From assembly GCA_958296055.1 (NCBI GenBank), contig CATQHS010000001.1, positions 1,066,277 through 1,130,276 on the forward strand: 64,000 nt of DNA, in the 5' to 3' direction. The position numbers and the translations under genes are program-made. The notes under the pieces are model-generated. The model did no database searches and was not told the origin of the DNA. It saw nothing but the letters and a program-made list of their open reading frames with translations. This document shows, piece after piece, positions 46,009 through 54,707 of the stretch (position 1 is its first letter; each line of letters opens with the position of its first letter). The stretch comes from an uncultured Acidimicrobiales bacterium. GTDB taxonomy: Bacteria > Actinomycetota > Acidimicrobiia > Acidimicrobiales > Aldehydirespiratoraceae.

Positions 46009-47394
46009 CTAACCAGAAGTTGAAGCCCTGGCCTCGGCGGCGCGGAACTGCTGCTCGAAGCGCTTGGCCTCGGTCCGCAGGGCCGACTCGGGGTCGCAGG
46101 AGAGCAGCCGGGCCGCCTGCACTCCGGTGAACAGCGCCGCGCCCAGATCGGACTCGTCACCCGAGGCCTGTAAGCGGGCCAAGGCGTCGGCGGCCTGGGC
46201 GCAGGCCGCCTCCAGGTCGTCGGGCGGCGGGGCGGGCGGCGGGTCGAGGCCGGCTGAGGCGGCCCGCTTCTGCACCGCCAGAGCCAGCAGCAGCGCGGGC
46301 AGCGAAGAGGGCAGGCCGTCCATGGCCGAGGCCCGGTTCTTCTCGACCCGCTTGATGGCCTCCCAGTTGGCCATCACCGTCGAAGAGTCGGCGGCCTCCA
46401 CGTCGCCGAACACGTGGGGGTGGCGGGCCACCAGCTTGTCGTGGATGCGGCGGGCCACGTCGGCCAGAGTGAAGGCGCCTCGCTCGGCGGCCAGCCGGGA
46501 GTGGAACCCAACCTGGAACAGCAGGTCACCCAGCTCCTCCTCCAGCAGGTCGTCGGCCTCGGCCACCGGCTCGGAGTCGGGGTGGGCTGCCCGGGCGTCG
46601 AGGGCCTCCAGCAGCTCGTGGGTCTCCGACAGCAGGTGGCGGCGGAGGCTGGCGTGGGTCTGCTCGCGGTCCCAGGGGCACCGATCCCGCAGCACCCTCA
46701 CCAGCTCGTCGAAGCGGGCCAGCTCGGCCGCCACCGGCTCGGCCAGCTCCGGGATGTAGACCGAGGTCAGGTGGTCGGCGTCGAAGCTGCGGTCGAGTTC
46801 GGCCCACTCCACCTCGAACACCGCCTCGTCGTCTAGCCCCAGGCGCTGCAAGACCACGGCCCGGGGCTCGCTCTCGACGGCCAGCTTGATCTCCGACAGC
46901 ACCCGCCGATGGTGGCAGCCCGCCACCAGCAGCGGCCCGGCCCGGCCGGCCGCGGCCGTGGCGAACCGGTGGCCGTCCACCAGCCCGACGCCCTCCTCCA
47001 CCGGGTCGACTCCCAGCCGGGACCAGGCCAGGTCCAGAAACGACACGGCCGGCCGCACCTCCAGCGCTCCGCTGGCGCCGGCGGCGGACGCTCGCAGCAG
47101 TTCCACGGTGCGCTCCAGCACCGCGGGCGAGCCCGGCACCGCGTAGAGCAGGTCGCCGTCGGCAGCGGCTTCGATCAACCGGGCGACGATCGTCTCGTAG
47201 ACCGCGGAGAAGCTATCGGAGGCCTCGTACACATCGTCGAAGGCCACCGCCTCCCCGACCGCCGCCGCGGCGGGGTGCCGGGCGGTTCGGAGGAAGCGGC
47301 GGTCGTGGGCGGCGATCAGGGCCAGGGTCTCGGCCGTGACCAGATCGGGACCGGCCGGTCCCAGCCCCACGACCGTGATCCGGCCTCCGCCCAC
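46009..47394 (-). CDS. mazG: MazG nucleotide pyrophosphohydrolase with N-terminal tetrapyrrole-methylase-like domain
   Basis: 461 residues from the GTG at 47394, just past the surA-like stop. Residues 1-210 resemble SAM-dependent tetrapyrrole methylases (ITVVGLGPAGPDLVTAETLA), as in YabN. The C-terminal MazG domain has VLRDRCPWDREQTHASLRRH and EELGDLLFQVGFHSRLAAER (Glu/Asp metal ligands), then DVARRIHDKLVARHPHVFGD. Hydrolyses NTPs to NMPs, cleaning the nucleotide pool. The last residues (RAAEARASTSG) lie at the insertion edge and may not be original. Its tail is duplicated at 39709-39856. Confidence 0.9.
   Translation of the reverse strand: MGGGRITVVGLGPAGPDLVTAETLALIAAHDRRFLRTARHPAAAAVGEAVAFDDVYEASDSFSAVYETIVARLIEAAADGDLLYAVPGSPAVLERTVELLRASAAGASGALEVRPAVSFLDLAWSRLGVDPVEEGVGLVDGHRFATAAAGRAGPLLVAGCHHRRVLSEIKLAVESEPRAVVLQRLGLDDEAVFEVEWAELDRSFDADHLTSVYIPELAEPVAAELARFDELVRVLRDRCPWDREQTHASLRRHLLSETHELLEALDARAAHPDSEPVAEADDLLEEELGDLLFQVGFHSRLAAERGAFTLADVARRIHDKLVARHPHVFGDVEAADSSTVMANWEAIKRVEKNRASAMDGLPSSLPALLLALAVQKRAASAGLDPPPAPPPDDLEAACAQAADALARLQASGDESDLGAALFTGVQAARLLSCDPESALRTEAKRFEQQFRAAEARASTSG
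46043..46190. repeat. 148-bp direct repeat, right copy (mazG 3' coding end)
   Basis: Partner of 39709-39856, same orientation, 5 mismatches and no gaps. It encodes the MazG tail QAARLLSCDPESALRTEAKR and flanking residues. Confidence 0.9.
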
Positions 47395-47399
47395 CCCGG

Positions 47400-48344
47400 T
47401 CAGCCCTCGGCGCCGACGACGATTCTGAACGTCTCGGGGTCCCACTCCCCGTAGCGGCGGTCGACCCGGACCCGCTCGGCGTACCGGTCCTCCACCCCGG
47501 TGACCAGCTCCGAGAGCCGCGCCTCGCGCTGGCCGTCCACCTCGGCCTGGGCGGCGCGCCGGGCCACCTCGACTGCCCGGGCCATGGCCGAGTCGAGCAC
47601 CTCGGGAGCCGCGTCGGGGTGATTCTCGGCGACGGCCGGGCCGGCGCTGAGGACCTCAATGACGTGGAAGCCGAAATCGGACTGGGCCACGGCCACCTCC
47701 CCGGCCCCGGCCGAATAGGCGGCGTCCTCGAACTCGGGCACGAAGGACCCCTCGATCACGCAGCCGAGGTCCCCGCCGGAGGCCCCGCTGCCGGGGTCCA
47801 GCGACAGCTCGGAGGCCAGATCCCCGAACGCTTCGCCCGCGCCGAGGCGGGCCAGAACTTCCTCAGCCTCGGAATCGGTCTCCACCAGGATGTGCCGGGA
47901 GCACAACAGGTCGGGCACTCCCACCGCGGCGGGGTCGACAACCATGTCGGGGACCTCGTCGACGGCCCACTGCCGGGCCGCGTTCACCAGGGCTTGGCGC
48001 TGGATCAGGATCTCGCCGCCGGGGCGGGTGGGGTCGAAGGACGGGTCGAGCTGGATCATCTCCTCCCGGGTCCTGGCCCGGTCGGCGTCGGTGACGGCCG
48101 CCCCTCGCTCGGCCAGATCCAGCCCCAGGGCGGTGAAGAACACCCAGTCCTGGAGCCAGACCGCCACATCGGCCCGGGCGGCCCGCACCCCGCTGTCGGG
48201 GTCGAGGGCGGCCATGTGGTCGTGGAGATCGCCGACGGGGTAGTCGATCCCGGCCACCGAGGCGGCCGCCTCACCGGAGGACCCGCAGCCCGAGGCCGCC
48301 GCGGCCACCACGGCGACGGCGGCGGTCAGGGTCGAAAGTTTCAC
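47400..48344 (-). CDS. SurA-like parvulin peptidyl-prolyl isomerase lipoprotein
   Basis: 314 residues. Signal peptide with lipobox (TAAVAVVAAAASGCGSSGEA, Cys20), a SurA-type N-terminal region, then a parvulin domain at ~145-235 (LLCSRHILVETDSEAEEVLA, FGDLASELSLDPGSGASGGD, GEVAVAQSDFGFHVIEVL). Likely folds exported proteins at the outer face of the membrane. Its ATG overlaps the mfd stop (ATGA). The following mazG GTG is 6 bases past its stop. Confidence 0.85.
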   Translation of the reverse strand: MKLSTLTAAVAVVAAAASGCGSSGEAAASVAGIDYPVGDLHDHMAALDPDSGVRAARADVAVWLQDWVFFTALGLDLAERGAAVTDADRARTREEMIQLDPSFDPTRPGGEILIQRQALVNAARQWAVDEVPDMVVDPAAVGVPDLLCSRHILVETDSEAEEVLARLGAGEAFGDLASELSLDPGSGASGGDLGCVIEGSFVPEFEDAAYSAGAGEVAVAQSDFGFHVIEVLSAGPAVAENHPDAAPEVLDSAMARAVEVARRAAQAEVDGQREARLSELVTGVEDRYAERVRVDRRYGEWDPETFRIVVGAEG

Positions 48345-51300
48345 GAACCGGGGATTTTATCGGCGCCGGGCCCTCGTCCGCCCCCGGACCCGCTGGCTGA
48401 GGCCGGGCCAGCAGCCGGAGCCGGGCCGTCGGCGACGATCTCGGCGATCAGGGTCACGATCTGATCGATCAGGGGGCCGTCGGCGTCGTGCAGCACGACG
48501 TGCAGTTCGGCCCCGGCCTCTTTGTAGACGGCGCCGGGGCGACCTCGGCCCCGCCCCCGGCTCCGGCTCCCGTAGAGGCGCTGGAGCCGGACCTGGCGGC
48601 TGGCCGGCAGGTGCACCGGGGCCATCCGCACCGCGTACTCGCCGCCGCCGGGCCCCGGCCGGCGGACGGCGGACACCTCGGCGACCCCGGCCCGCAGGCA
48701 CTCGACCCGGACCCGGCCCACCCCGAGCAGGGCCTCGGCCGGCTCGGGCACCGGGCCGAACCGGTCCACCCATTCGGCCCGCACGTCGTCGAGCTCGGCC
48801 CGGGCGGCGGCGCCGGCCAGCCGCCGGTAGGCCTCCAGCCGCGACACCTGCTCGGTGACGTAGTCGGCGGGCAGGTGGGCGTCGACGGGCAGCTCGATGG
48901 TCACGTCGGCCGGCTCGGCGCCGGTCTCGTCTTTCAGCTCGGCCACCGCCTCGGTGACCATCTGGCAGTACAGGTCGTAGCCGACCGCGGCGATGTGGCC
49001 GGTCTGGGCCTGGCCCAGCAGGTTGCCCGCGCCCCGGATCTCGAGGTCCCGCATGGCGATGCGGTAGCCCGAGCCCAGCTCGGTGGCCTCGCCGATGGTC
49101 TTGAGCCGCTCGTGGGCCTCCTCGGTGAGGGGCCGGTCGACGGGGTGCAGCAGGTAGGCGTAGGCCCGCTGGTCGGCCCGGCCCACCCGGCCCCGGATCT
49201 GGTGGAGCTGGCCCAGCCCCAGCTTGTCGGCCCGGTCCACCACCAGGGTGTTGACGGTGGGCATGTCGATGCCGGACTCGATGATGGTGGTGCACACCAG
49301 CACGTCGTAGGCCCGCTCCCAGAAGTCCAGCACCACCCTCTCCAGGGTGCCCTCGTCCATCTGGCCGTGGGCCACGGCCACCCGGGCCTCGGGGACCATG
49401 GCCCGCAGCCGGTCGGCGACATGCTCTATGTCCATCACCCGGTTGTGGACGTAGAAGACCTGCCCCTCCCGCAGCAGCTCCCGCCGGATGGCCTCGGCCA
49501 CCGGCCGTTCGGCGTGCTCGCCGACGTAGGTCAAGATGGGCTGGCGGTCGGCGGGCGGGGTGTTCAGCACCGACATGTCCCGGATGCCGGCGAGGCTCAT
49601 CTCCAGGGTCCTGGGGATGGGCGTGGCCGTCAGGGTGAGCACGTCCACCTCCGCGCTCAGGGTCTTGACCGCCTCCTTGTGCTGGACCCCGAACCGCTGC
49701 TCCTCGTCCACCACCAGCAGCCCCAGGCTCTTGAACCTCACGTCGGCCGACAGCAGCCGGTGGGTGCCGATGACCAGATCGACCTCCCCCGAGGCCAGCC
49801 CGGCCGTCACCGCCCGGGTCTGGGCCCCGGTGAGGAAGCGGCTCAGCATCTCCACCCTCACCGGGTAGGGCGCATAGCGCTCCCGGAAGGTCTGCAGGTG
49901 CTGGGCGGCCAGCAGGGTGGTGGGCACCAGCACCGCGGCCTGGCGTCCGTCCTGGATGGCCTTGAAGGCGGCCCGCACCGCGATCTCGGTCTTGCCGAAG
50001 CCCACGTCGCCCACCACCAGCCGGTCCATGGGCGCGTCCCGCTCCATGTCCTCCTTTACCTCGACGATGGCCTGGATCTGGTCCCGGGTCTCCTGGTATT
50101 CGAAGGCGTCCTCCAGCTCGCGCTGCCAGGGCGTGTCGGGGGCGAAGGGATGCCCGGGGGTGGTGATCCGCTTCCGGTACAGCTCCACCAGGTCCTGGGC
50201 GATCTCCTGCACGGCGCTGCGGACCTTGGCTTTGGCCGCGGCCCAGTCCGAGCCGCCCATCCGGGACACGGCCGGGGTGTCGCCGCCGGTGTAGAGCCGG
50301 ACCGACTCGATCTGGTCCGACGGCACGTAGAGCTTGCCGCCCCGGTACTCCAGCAGCAGGTAGTCGCGCTCGCGCTCGGCGATCCGGCGTTTCACCATCC
50401 CGCCGAACCGGGCGATCCCGTGGTGGGAGTGCACGACGTAGGCCCCGGCGGTCAGGCCGTCGAAGAAGCGCTGGAGGTCGCGGGACCGGGTCCGGGGCCG
50501 GCGGTGGGCCCGGCGGCGGCCGGTGACGTCGCTTTCGGCCAGGATGGCCACCCGGGACCCGGCCAGAACGGCGCCAGCGGTGACCGGGGCGGTCGCCACG
50601 TGGCCGCCGGGCCGGTCCAGATCGGCGGGGGCGGCCGCGGGCCGGAGCTGCACGCCGTGGACGGCCATGAGGTCGGCCAGCCGGGCCGCGGTCTGAGGCC
50701 GGTCGGCGCACAGCACCACCCGGTAGCCATCGGCCAGCAGTTGTCTCACCCGCTCGGCCCGGGCCTCGGGGTCGGCCCCGGCGGCAGCCGGCCAGGCCGA
50801 GGCGGCCACCACGGGGGTGTCGGGCGAGTCGGCCCCCCCCAGGACGGTCCAGACCGGGGCCCGGGCCCGGGCCAGCAGCCGGTCGAAGCCCGCGTTCAGG
50901 CGGGGCATCCGGGCCCCGTCGGCCCCCCAGGTCCGGGCCAGGGTGGCGACCAAGTCCTCCTCCTCGGTCAGGATCTCCGCGGCCCGGGCCCGGATGCGGC
51001 CGGGCTCGACCATCACGATGGCACCGCCGGCCGGCACCAGGTCGGTCAGCACCGCGGGCTCGTCCACCAGCCACGGCCACCACGACTCCATGCCGTCGAA
51101 GAGCTCGCCCGCCTCCAGCCGGTCCCACTGCTCGCGGCCCCAGGGCTCGGCCGCGACCAAGCGGCCGGCCCGGGCCCGGGCCTCGGGTCCGGGCCTCAGC
51201 TCCCGGCACGGGTATATCTCGACCCGCTCGACCGCCGCGGTCGAGCGCTGGTCGCCCACGGAGAACTCAGCGACCCGGTCCACCTCGTCGCCCCAGAAGT

Positions 51301-51889
51301 CGATCCGCACCGGGGCGGCGGCGGTGGACGGGTACACGTCGACGATCGAGCCCCGCACCGCCACCTCCCCCCGGCTCTCGACCTGGGGCTCCCGCCGGTA
51401 GCCGAAGGCGGCCAGCTTCTCGACCAGATCGACGGAGTCGATCACGTCTCGGAGACCCACGACGATGGGCTCGGCGGCGGCGGCGGGGTCCACGCCCTGG
51501 GTGAGGGCTCGGGCCGGGGCCACCACCGCCGCCGGGGCCGGGGCCGAGCCGGCCCGGCTGAGGCGGTGCAGGACCCGCAGGCGGCGGCCCATGGTCTCGG
51601 TGGTGGGGCTGACCCGCTCCAGGGGGAGCGTCTCCCAGGCCGGGAACAGCTCCACCTCTCCGGGGCCCAGGATGGCGGCCAGGTCGGTTTCGAGCCGCTC
51701 GGCCTCGGTGCGGGTGGGGGCGACCACCAGGATGGGCCGCCGGTCCGAGGCCGCGCTCAGCCCGGCCACCACCGGGGCCCGGGCCGCCTCGGGCACGGCC
51801 ACCGCCGCCTCCCGGCGGCCCAGCAGAGAGATCAGCGCGGGCTCGGCCGCCAGCGCGGGCAGCAGACCCCGCAGGTCGGCGACGCTCAC
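48341..51889 (-). CDS. mfd: transcription-repair coupling factor Mfd
   Basis: 1182 residues, the normal size. UvrB-like N-terminal modules (VAPTRTEAERLETDLAAILG), the RNA-polymerase-interacting CarD-like domain (GAYVVHSHHGIARFGGMVKR), a RecG-type translocase with Walker A VGDVGFGKTEIAVRAAFKA, DEEQ box LLVVDEEQRFGVQHKE, TATPIPRTLEMSL and GRVGRADQRAYAYLL, and a C-terminal TRCF domain. Removes RNA polymerase stalled at DNA damage and recruits UvrA. The GTG start is the end of a chain of three 6-codon mini-ORFs from pth. Confidence 0.96.
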   Translation of the reverse strand: MSVADLRGLLPALAAEPALISLLGRREAAVAVPEAARAPVVAGLSAASDRRPILVVAPTRTEAERLETDLAAILGPGEVELFPAWETLPLERVSPTTETMGRRLRVLHRLSRAGSAPAPAAVVAPARALTQGVDPAAAAEPIVVGLRDVIDSVDLVEKLAAFGYRREPQVESRGEVAVRGSIVDVYPSTAAAPVRIDFWGDEVDRVAEFSVGDQRSTAAVERVEIYPCRELRPGPEARARAGRLVAAEPWGREQWDRLEAGELFDGMESWWPWLVDEPAVLTDLVPAGGAIVMVEPGRIRARAAEILTEEEDLVATLARTWGADGARMPRLNAGFDRLLARARAPVWTVLGGADSPDTPVVAASAWPAAAGADPEARAERVRQLLADGYRVVLCADRPQTAARLADLMAVHGVQLRPAAAPADLDRPGGHVATAPVTAGAVLAGSRVAILAESDVTGRRRAHRRPRTRSRDLQRFFDGLTAGAYVVHSHHGIARFGGMVKRRIAERERDYLLLEYRGGKLYVPSDQIESVRLYTGGDTPAVSRMGGSDWAAAKAKVRSAVQEIAQDLVELYRKRITTPGHPFAPDTPWQRELEDAFEYQETRDQIQAIVEVKEDMERDAPMDRLVVGDVGFGKTEIAVRAAFKAIQDGRQAAVLVPTTLLAAQHLQTFRERYAPYPVRVEMLSRFLTGAQTRAVTAGLASGEVDLVIGTHRLLSADVRFKSLGLLVVDEEQRFGVQHKEAVKTLSAEVDVLTLTATPIPRTLEMSLAGIRDMSVLNTPPADRQPILTYVGEHAERPVAEAIRRELLREGQVFYVHNRVMDIEHVADRLRAMVPEARVAVAHGQMDEGTLERVVLDFWERAYDVLVCTTIIESGIDMPTVNTLVVDRADKLGLGQLHQIRGRVGRADQRAYAYLLHPVDRPLTEEAHERLKTIGEATELGSGYRIAMRDLEIRGAGNLLGQAQTGHIAAVGYDLYCQMVTEAVAELKDETGAEPADVTIELPVDAHLPADYVTEQVSRLEAYRRLAGAAARAELDDVRAEWVDRFGPVPEPAEALLGVGRVRVECLRAGVAEVSAVRRPGPGGGEYAVRMAPVHLPASRQVRLQRLYGSRSRGRGRGRPGAVYKEAGAELHVVLHDADGPLIDQIVTLIAEIVADGPAPAAGPASASGSGGGRGPGADKIPGS

Positions 51890-51940
51890 GGTCCGGCGGG
51901 GCTCACGCGGCAGTGGGGCTCACGGGTCGGCGGGGCTCAC
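51887..51940. repeat. 17-bp tandem repeat forming a mini-ORF ladder from pth to mfd
   Basis: GTGAGC occurs on the minus strand with GTG codons starting at 51940, 51923, 51906 and 51889, exactly 17 bases apart. Each of the first three opens a 6-codon ORF (MSPADP*, MSPTAA*, MSPAGP*) whose TGA overlaps the next GTG. The pth TGA overlaps the first GTG and the last GTG is the mfd start. Confidence 0.85.
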
Positions 51941-52548
51941 GCGGCGTTGAAGCGGTTCATGGCCTCGGCGACGCTGTGGTCCAGGCAGTGCTCCGCCGCG
52001 TCGGCGGCCCGGGCCACCGCGGCGTCCAGCTCGGCCCGCTCGGCCCGGCCGGGGCGGTCCAGAACGTAGGAGCCCCCCTTGGGGGTCTGGTCGGGCCGGC
52101 CGATCCCGATCCGCACCCGGGTGAAAGCGTCGGAGCGGAGGGTGGCCCGGATCGATTTCAGCCCGTTGTGGCCGGCCAGGCCTCCCCCGGACTTGACCCG
52201 GAGACGACCGACCGGCAGGTCGAGCTCGTCGTGGACCACCACCAGGCGACCGAGGTCGGCGATGCCGTGGCGGCGCACCAGCGGGCCCACGGCCCGGCCC
52301 GACTCGTTCATGTAGGTGGTGGGCACGGCCACCGCCATCCGCCGGCCGGCCACCGTCAGCTCGGCGGTCAGCGCGTGCTGGGCCCGGGCCCGGCGCAGCT
52401 TGCCGCCGTGGCGGCGCACCAGTTCCTCCGCCGCCCGCTGGCCCACGTTGTGGCGGGTGGCGGCGTAGGAGGCACCGGGATTGCCCAGTCCCACCACCAG
52501 CAGATCGGCGGCCGCGCCCCGACGGGGGGGCCGGCGCCTCATCGCCAC
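51937..52548 (-). CDS. pth: peptidyl-tRNA hydrolase
   Basis: 203 residues with the Pth core LLVVGLGNPGASYAATRHNV (catalytic His), PTTYMNESGRAVGPLVRRHG, VVVHDELDLPVGRLRVKSGG (catalytic Asp) and GGLAGHNGLKSIRATL. Frees tRNA from prematurely released peptidyl-tRNA. A short basic N-terminal extension precedes the core, so the ATG two codons in is an alternative start. Downstream of rplY, as in mycobacteria. Confidence 0.95.
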   Translation of the reverse strand: MAMRRRPPRRGAAADLLVVGLGNPGASYAATRHNVGQRAAEELVRRHGGKLRRARAQHALTAELTVAGRRMAVAVPTTYMNESGRAVGPLVRRHGIADLGRLVVVHDELDLPVGRLRVKSGGGLAGHNGLKSIRATLRSDAFTRVRIGIGRPDQTPKGGSYVLDRPGRAERAELDAAVARAADAAEHCLDHSVAEAMNRFNAA

Positions 52549-52572
52549 GACGACGGCCCGCGGCGCCGGGGC

Positions 52573-53238
52573 TCAGGACTCGTCGGCGGCGCCGGCGGCG
52601 GTTTCGTCGCCGCTGTCGGCGGCCTCGGCCATTTCGGACTCGGCTTCGGCCTGGGCGAGCTGGCGCAGGTACTCCTTGGTGGAGCGGGTGATGAGGCCCA
52701 CGGCGAAGGTCGCCTCGGGGTCGCCGGCCACGGTCACGCCGTCGGGGAGGGCGATGTCGCCCACCCGCAGCGAGCTGCCGACCTCGAGGTCGCTGATATC
52801 GGCCACCACCTCCACCGGGATGTCGGCCGACTTGGCCCTGACCGGCAGCCGGTGGATGATCTGATCGACCATGCCGCTGGCCTGGGTGACCTTCTTGGCC
52901 TCCCCGGTGAGCAGCAGCGGCACCTCCACGTCCACCTCGTCGTCGGAGTCGATGCGCAGGAAGTCGACGTGGAGGATCTCCCGGCGCACCGGGTGGCGCT
53001 GCAGGTCCTTGATGATCGAGAGCTGCCGGGCGCCGGCCACCTCCAGGGTGATGAGGGCGTTCGCCCCGGCCTCGGTGGCCAGCGCGGCCCGCAGGTCGGC
53101 TTGGTCCACCGACAGGGTGAGCGAATCGGCGCCCTTGCCGTACATCACCGCGGGAACCCGCCCGGTGCGCCGGAGCCGCCGGCTCGGGCGGGTGCCCGGA
53201 GTGCGTCCGGTCTCAGCGGTGAGGGCCACGCCTACCAT
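52573..53238 (-). CDS. rplY: 50S ribosomal protein bL25 (TL5/Ctc form)
   Basis: 221 residues, the long Ctc form. The N-terminal 5S-rRNA-binding barrel shows RRLRRTGRVPAVMYGKGADS and RQLSIIKDLQRHPVRREILH, VDFLRIDSDDEVDVEVPLLL. The C-terminal beta-domain shows VEVVADISDLEVGSSLRVGD, then an acidic tail. A general-stress variant of L25. Between prs and pth. Confidence 0.93.
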   Translation of the reverse strand: MVGVALTAETGRTPGTRPSRRLRRTGRVPAVMYGKGADSLTLSVDQADLRAALATEAGANALITLEVAGARQLSIIKDLQRHPVRREILHVDFLRIDSDDEVDVEVPLLLTGEAKKVTQASGMVDQIIHRLPVRAKSADIPVEVVADISDLEVGSSLRVGDIALPDGVTVAGDPEATFAVGLITRSTKEYLRQLAQAEAESEMAEAADSGDETAAGAADES

Positions 53239-53268
53239 GGCGGTCAGGATACCGCCGGGGCGACCGGG

Positions 53269-54258
53269 TCAGGCCAGGTTGTTGCCGCCGAAGATCTCGC
53301 TGACCGACGTGTCCTCGAACACCGCCGAGATGGCCCGGGCCACGATGGAGGCCACCGACACCACGTGCAGCTTGTCGAAATGCTTGTGGGGGGGCAGCGG
53401 CATGGTGTCGGTGCACACCACCGACTCGATGACCGAGTTCTTGAGCCGATCCACGGCCGAGCCGGAGAACACGCCGTGGGTGGTGGCCGCGATGATCCGA
53501 CGGGCGCCGCTGGCGGCCAGCAGGTCGGCCGCGGCCACGATGGTGCCGCCGGTGTCGATCATGTCGTCGACCATCACGCAGGTGCGGCCGGCCACCTCGC
53601 CGACGATCTCCTTGGCCTCGACCTGGTTCTTCTCGTCTTTGGCCCGGCGCTTGTGCACGATGGCCAAGTCGGCGTGCAGGACGTTGGTGTAGCGCTCGGC
53701 CACTTGGACCCGGCCCGCGTCGGGCGACACGATCACCAGATCCCTCTCGCCCAAGCCCCGCAGGTGGTCCACCAACACGGGCATGGCGGTGAGGTGGTCG
53801 ACGGGACCGTCGAAGAAGCCCTGGATCTGGCCCGAGTGGAGGTCCACCGACACCAGCCGCTTGGCCCCGGCCGCGGTGAACAAGTCGGCTAGCAGCCGGG
53901 CCGAGATGGGTTCCCGGCCCGAGGCCTTGCGATCCTGGCGGGCGTAGCCGTAGAACGGGGCCACCACCGTGATGCGCTTGGCCGAGGCCCGCTTGGCCGC
54001 ATCCACCATGATGAGCTGCTCCATGATCACGTCGTTGATGGACATGGAATCCAGCTCGGCGTGGGTCTGGATGATGAACACGTCGCAGCCCCGGATCGAC
54101 TCGCCGTAGCGGACGTGGATCTCGCCGTTGGCGAACTCGTCGATGCCGGCCGTGCCCAGCTTCACCCCCAGCTCGTCGCAGATGTCGAGGGCCAGGGCCT
54201 CGCTGGCCCGGCCGGCCACCACGTGCAGCTCCTTGTGGGTTTGCAGTTTTATGGTCAT
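53269..54258 (-). CDS. prs: ribose-phosphate pyrophosphokinase (PRPP synthetase)
   Basis: 329 residues from the ATG at 54258. Key segments: FANGEIHVRYGESIRGCDVF, FYGYARQDRKASGREPISAR, DLHSGQIQGFFDGPVDHLTA, the ribose-5-phosphate/PRPP loop VMVDDMIDTGGTIVAAADLL and GVFSGSAVDRLKNSVIESVV. Makes PRPP for nucleotide, His, Trp and NAD synthesis. Upstream on the same strand is the tRNA-Gln gene. The glmU gene usually found before prs in actinobacteria is absent. Confidence 0.95.
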   Translation of the reverse strand: MTIKLQTHKELHVVAGRASEALALDICDELGVKLGTAGIDEFANGEIHVRYGESIRGCDVFIIQTHAELDSMSINDVIMEQLIMVDAAKRASAKRITVVAPFYGYARQDRKASGREPISARLLADLFTAAGAKRLVSVDLHSGQIQGFFDGPVDHLTAMPVLVDHLRGLGERDLVIVSPDAGRVQVAERYTNVLHADLAIVHKRRAKDEKNQVEAKEIVGEVAGRTCVMVDDMIDTGGTIVAAADLLAASGARRIIAATTHGVFSGSAVDRLKNSVIESVVCTDTMPLPPHKHFDKLHVVSVASIVARAISAVFEDTSVSEIFGGNNLA

Positions 54259-54289
54259 GTCCCCAACCCCGCTGGGAGGATCGAACGGG

Positions 54290-54362
54290 CTGGCCGGGCA
54301 GGGCTCGAACCTGCAACATCCGGAGTCAAAGTCCGACGTTCTGCCTGTTGAACTACCGGCCA
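54290..54362 (-). tRNA. tRNA-Gln (UUG anticodon)
   Basis: 73-nt cloverleaf on the minus strand. The acceptor TGGCCGG pairs with CCGGCCA, the D-arm is GTTC/GAAC, the anticodon loop is CTTTGAC (TTG), the T-arm is GCAGG/CCTGC with loop TTCGAGC, and the discriminator is G. It lies just before prs. Confidence 0.95.
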
Positions 54363-54458
54363 TCGGCCCCGCCGCGGCGGGGGCCGGCGGTTCACGCTAG
54401 CGGGCCGCGCCATCTCGTCGCGCCTGATTCGGCACCGCCCCGCTAGGGTTCACCCTTC

Positions 54459-54551
54459 GTGGGATCGCTGATCAAGAAGCGCCGCAAGCGGATGCGCAAG
54501 AAGAAGCACAAGAAGATGCTGCGCCGCACCCGCCACCAGCGCCGCAAGTAG
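54459..54551 (+). CDS. bS22-type (AURKAIP1/COX24-domain) small ribosomal protein
   Basis: A 30-codon gene, GTG to TAG. The product is extremely basic (GSLIKKRRKRMRKKKHKKML, then RRTRHQRRK), matching the ~33-residue bS22 protein of actinobacterial 30S subunits. It ends slightly early, without the usual extra C-terminal residues. A -10-like TAGGGT (54444-54449) lies 9 bases before the GTG, so the leader is very short or absent. Divergent from the tRNA-Gln and convergent with ispE. Confidence 0.85.
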   Translation: MGSLIKKRRKRMRKKKHKKMLRRTRHQRRK

Positions 54552-54642
54552 TCCCCCTCACCCCCGCGGCGTCGGCCTCCCGCCCTCGCCGGGCAACCCC
54601 GCCGCCTACTCCGGCCGGGGCCGGTCGCCGCCTTGGAGCCGG

Positions 54643-54707
54643 GCGCTCACTGGCCGCGCTCACTGGCCGCGCTCACTGGCCGCGCTCACTGGCCGCGCTC
54701 ACTGGGC
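54643..54707. repeat. five 13-bp tandem repeats at the ispE 3' end
   Basis: Unit GCGCTCACTGGCC on the plus strand, four exact copies and a fifth ending in GGC. The ispE TGA lies in the copy nearest the gene. On the minus strand each copy contains GTGA, so chained 9-codon ORFs can again be read, but no gene follows them. Confidence 0.9.

Noticed and set aside
48488..52069. A 1193-codon plus-strand open frame opposite mfd and pth
   Set aside because: It is a low-complexity G/H/P-rich antisense shadow of two unmistakable minus-strand genes.
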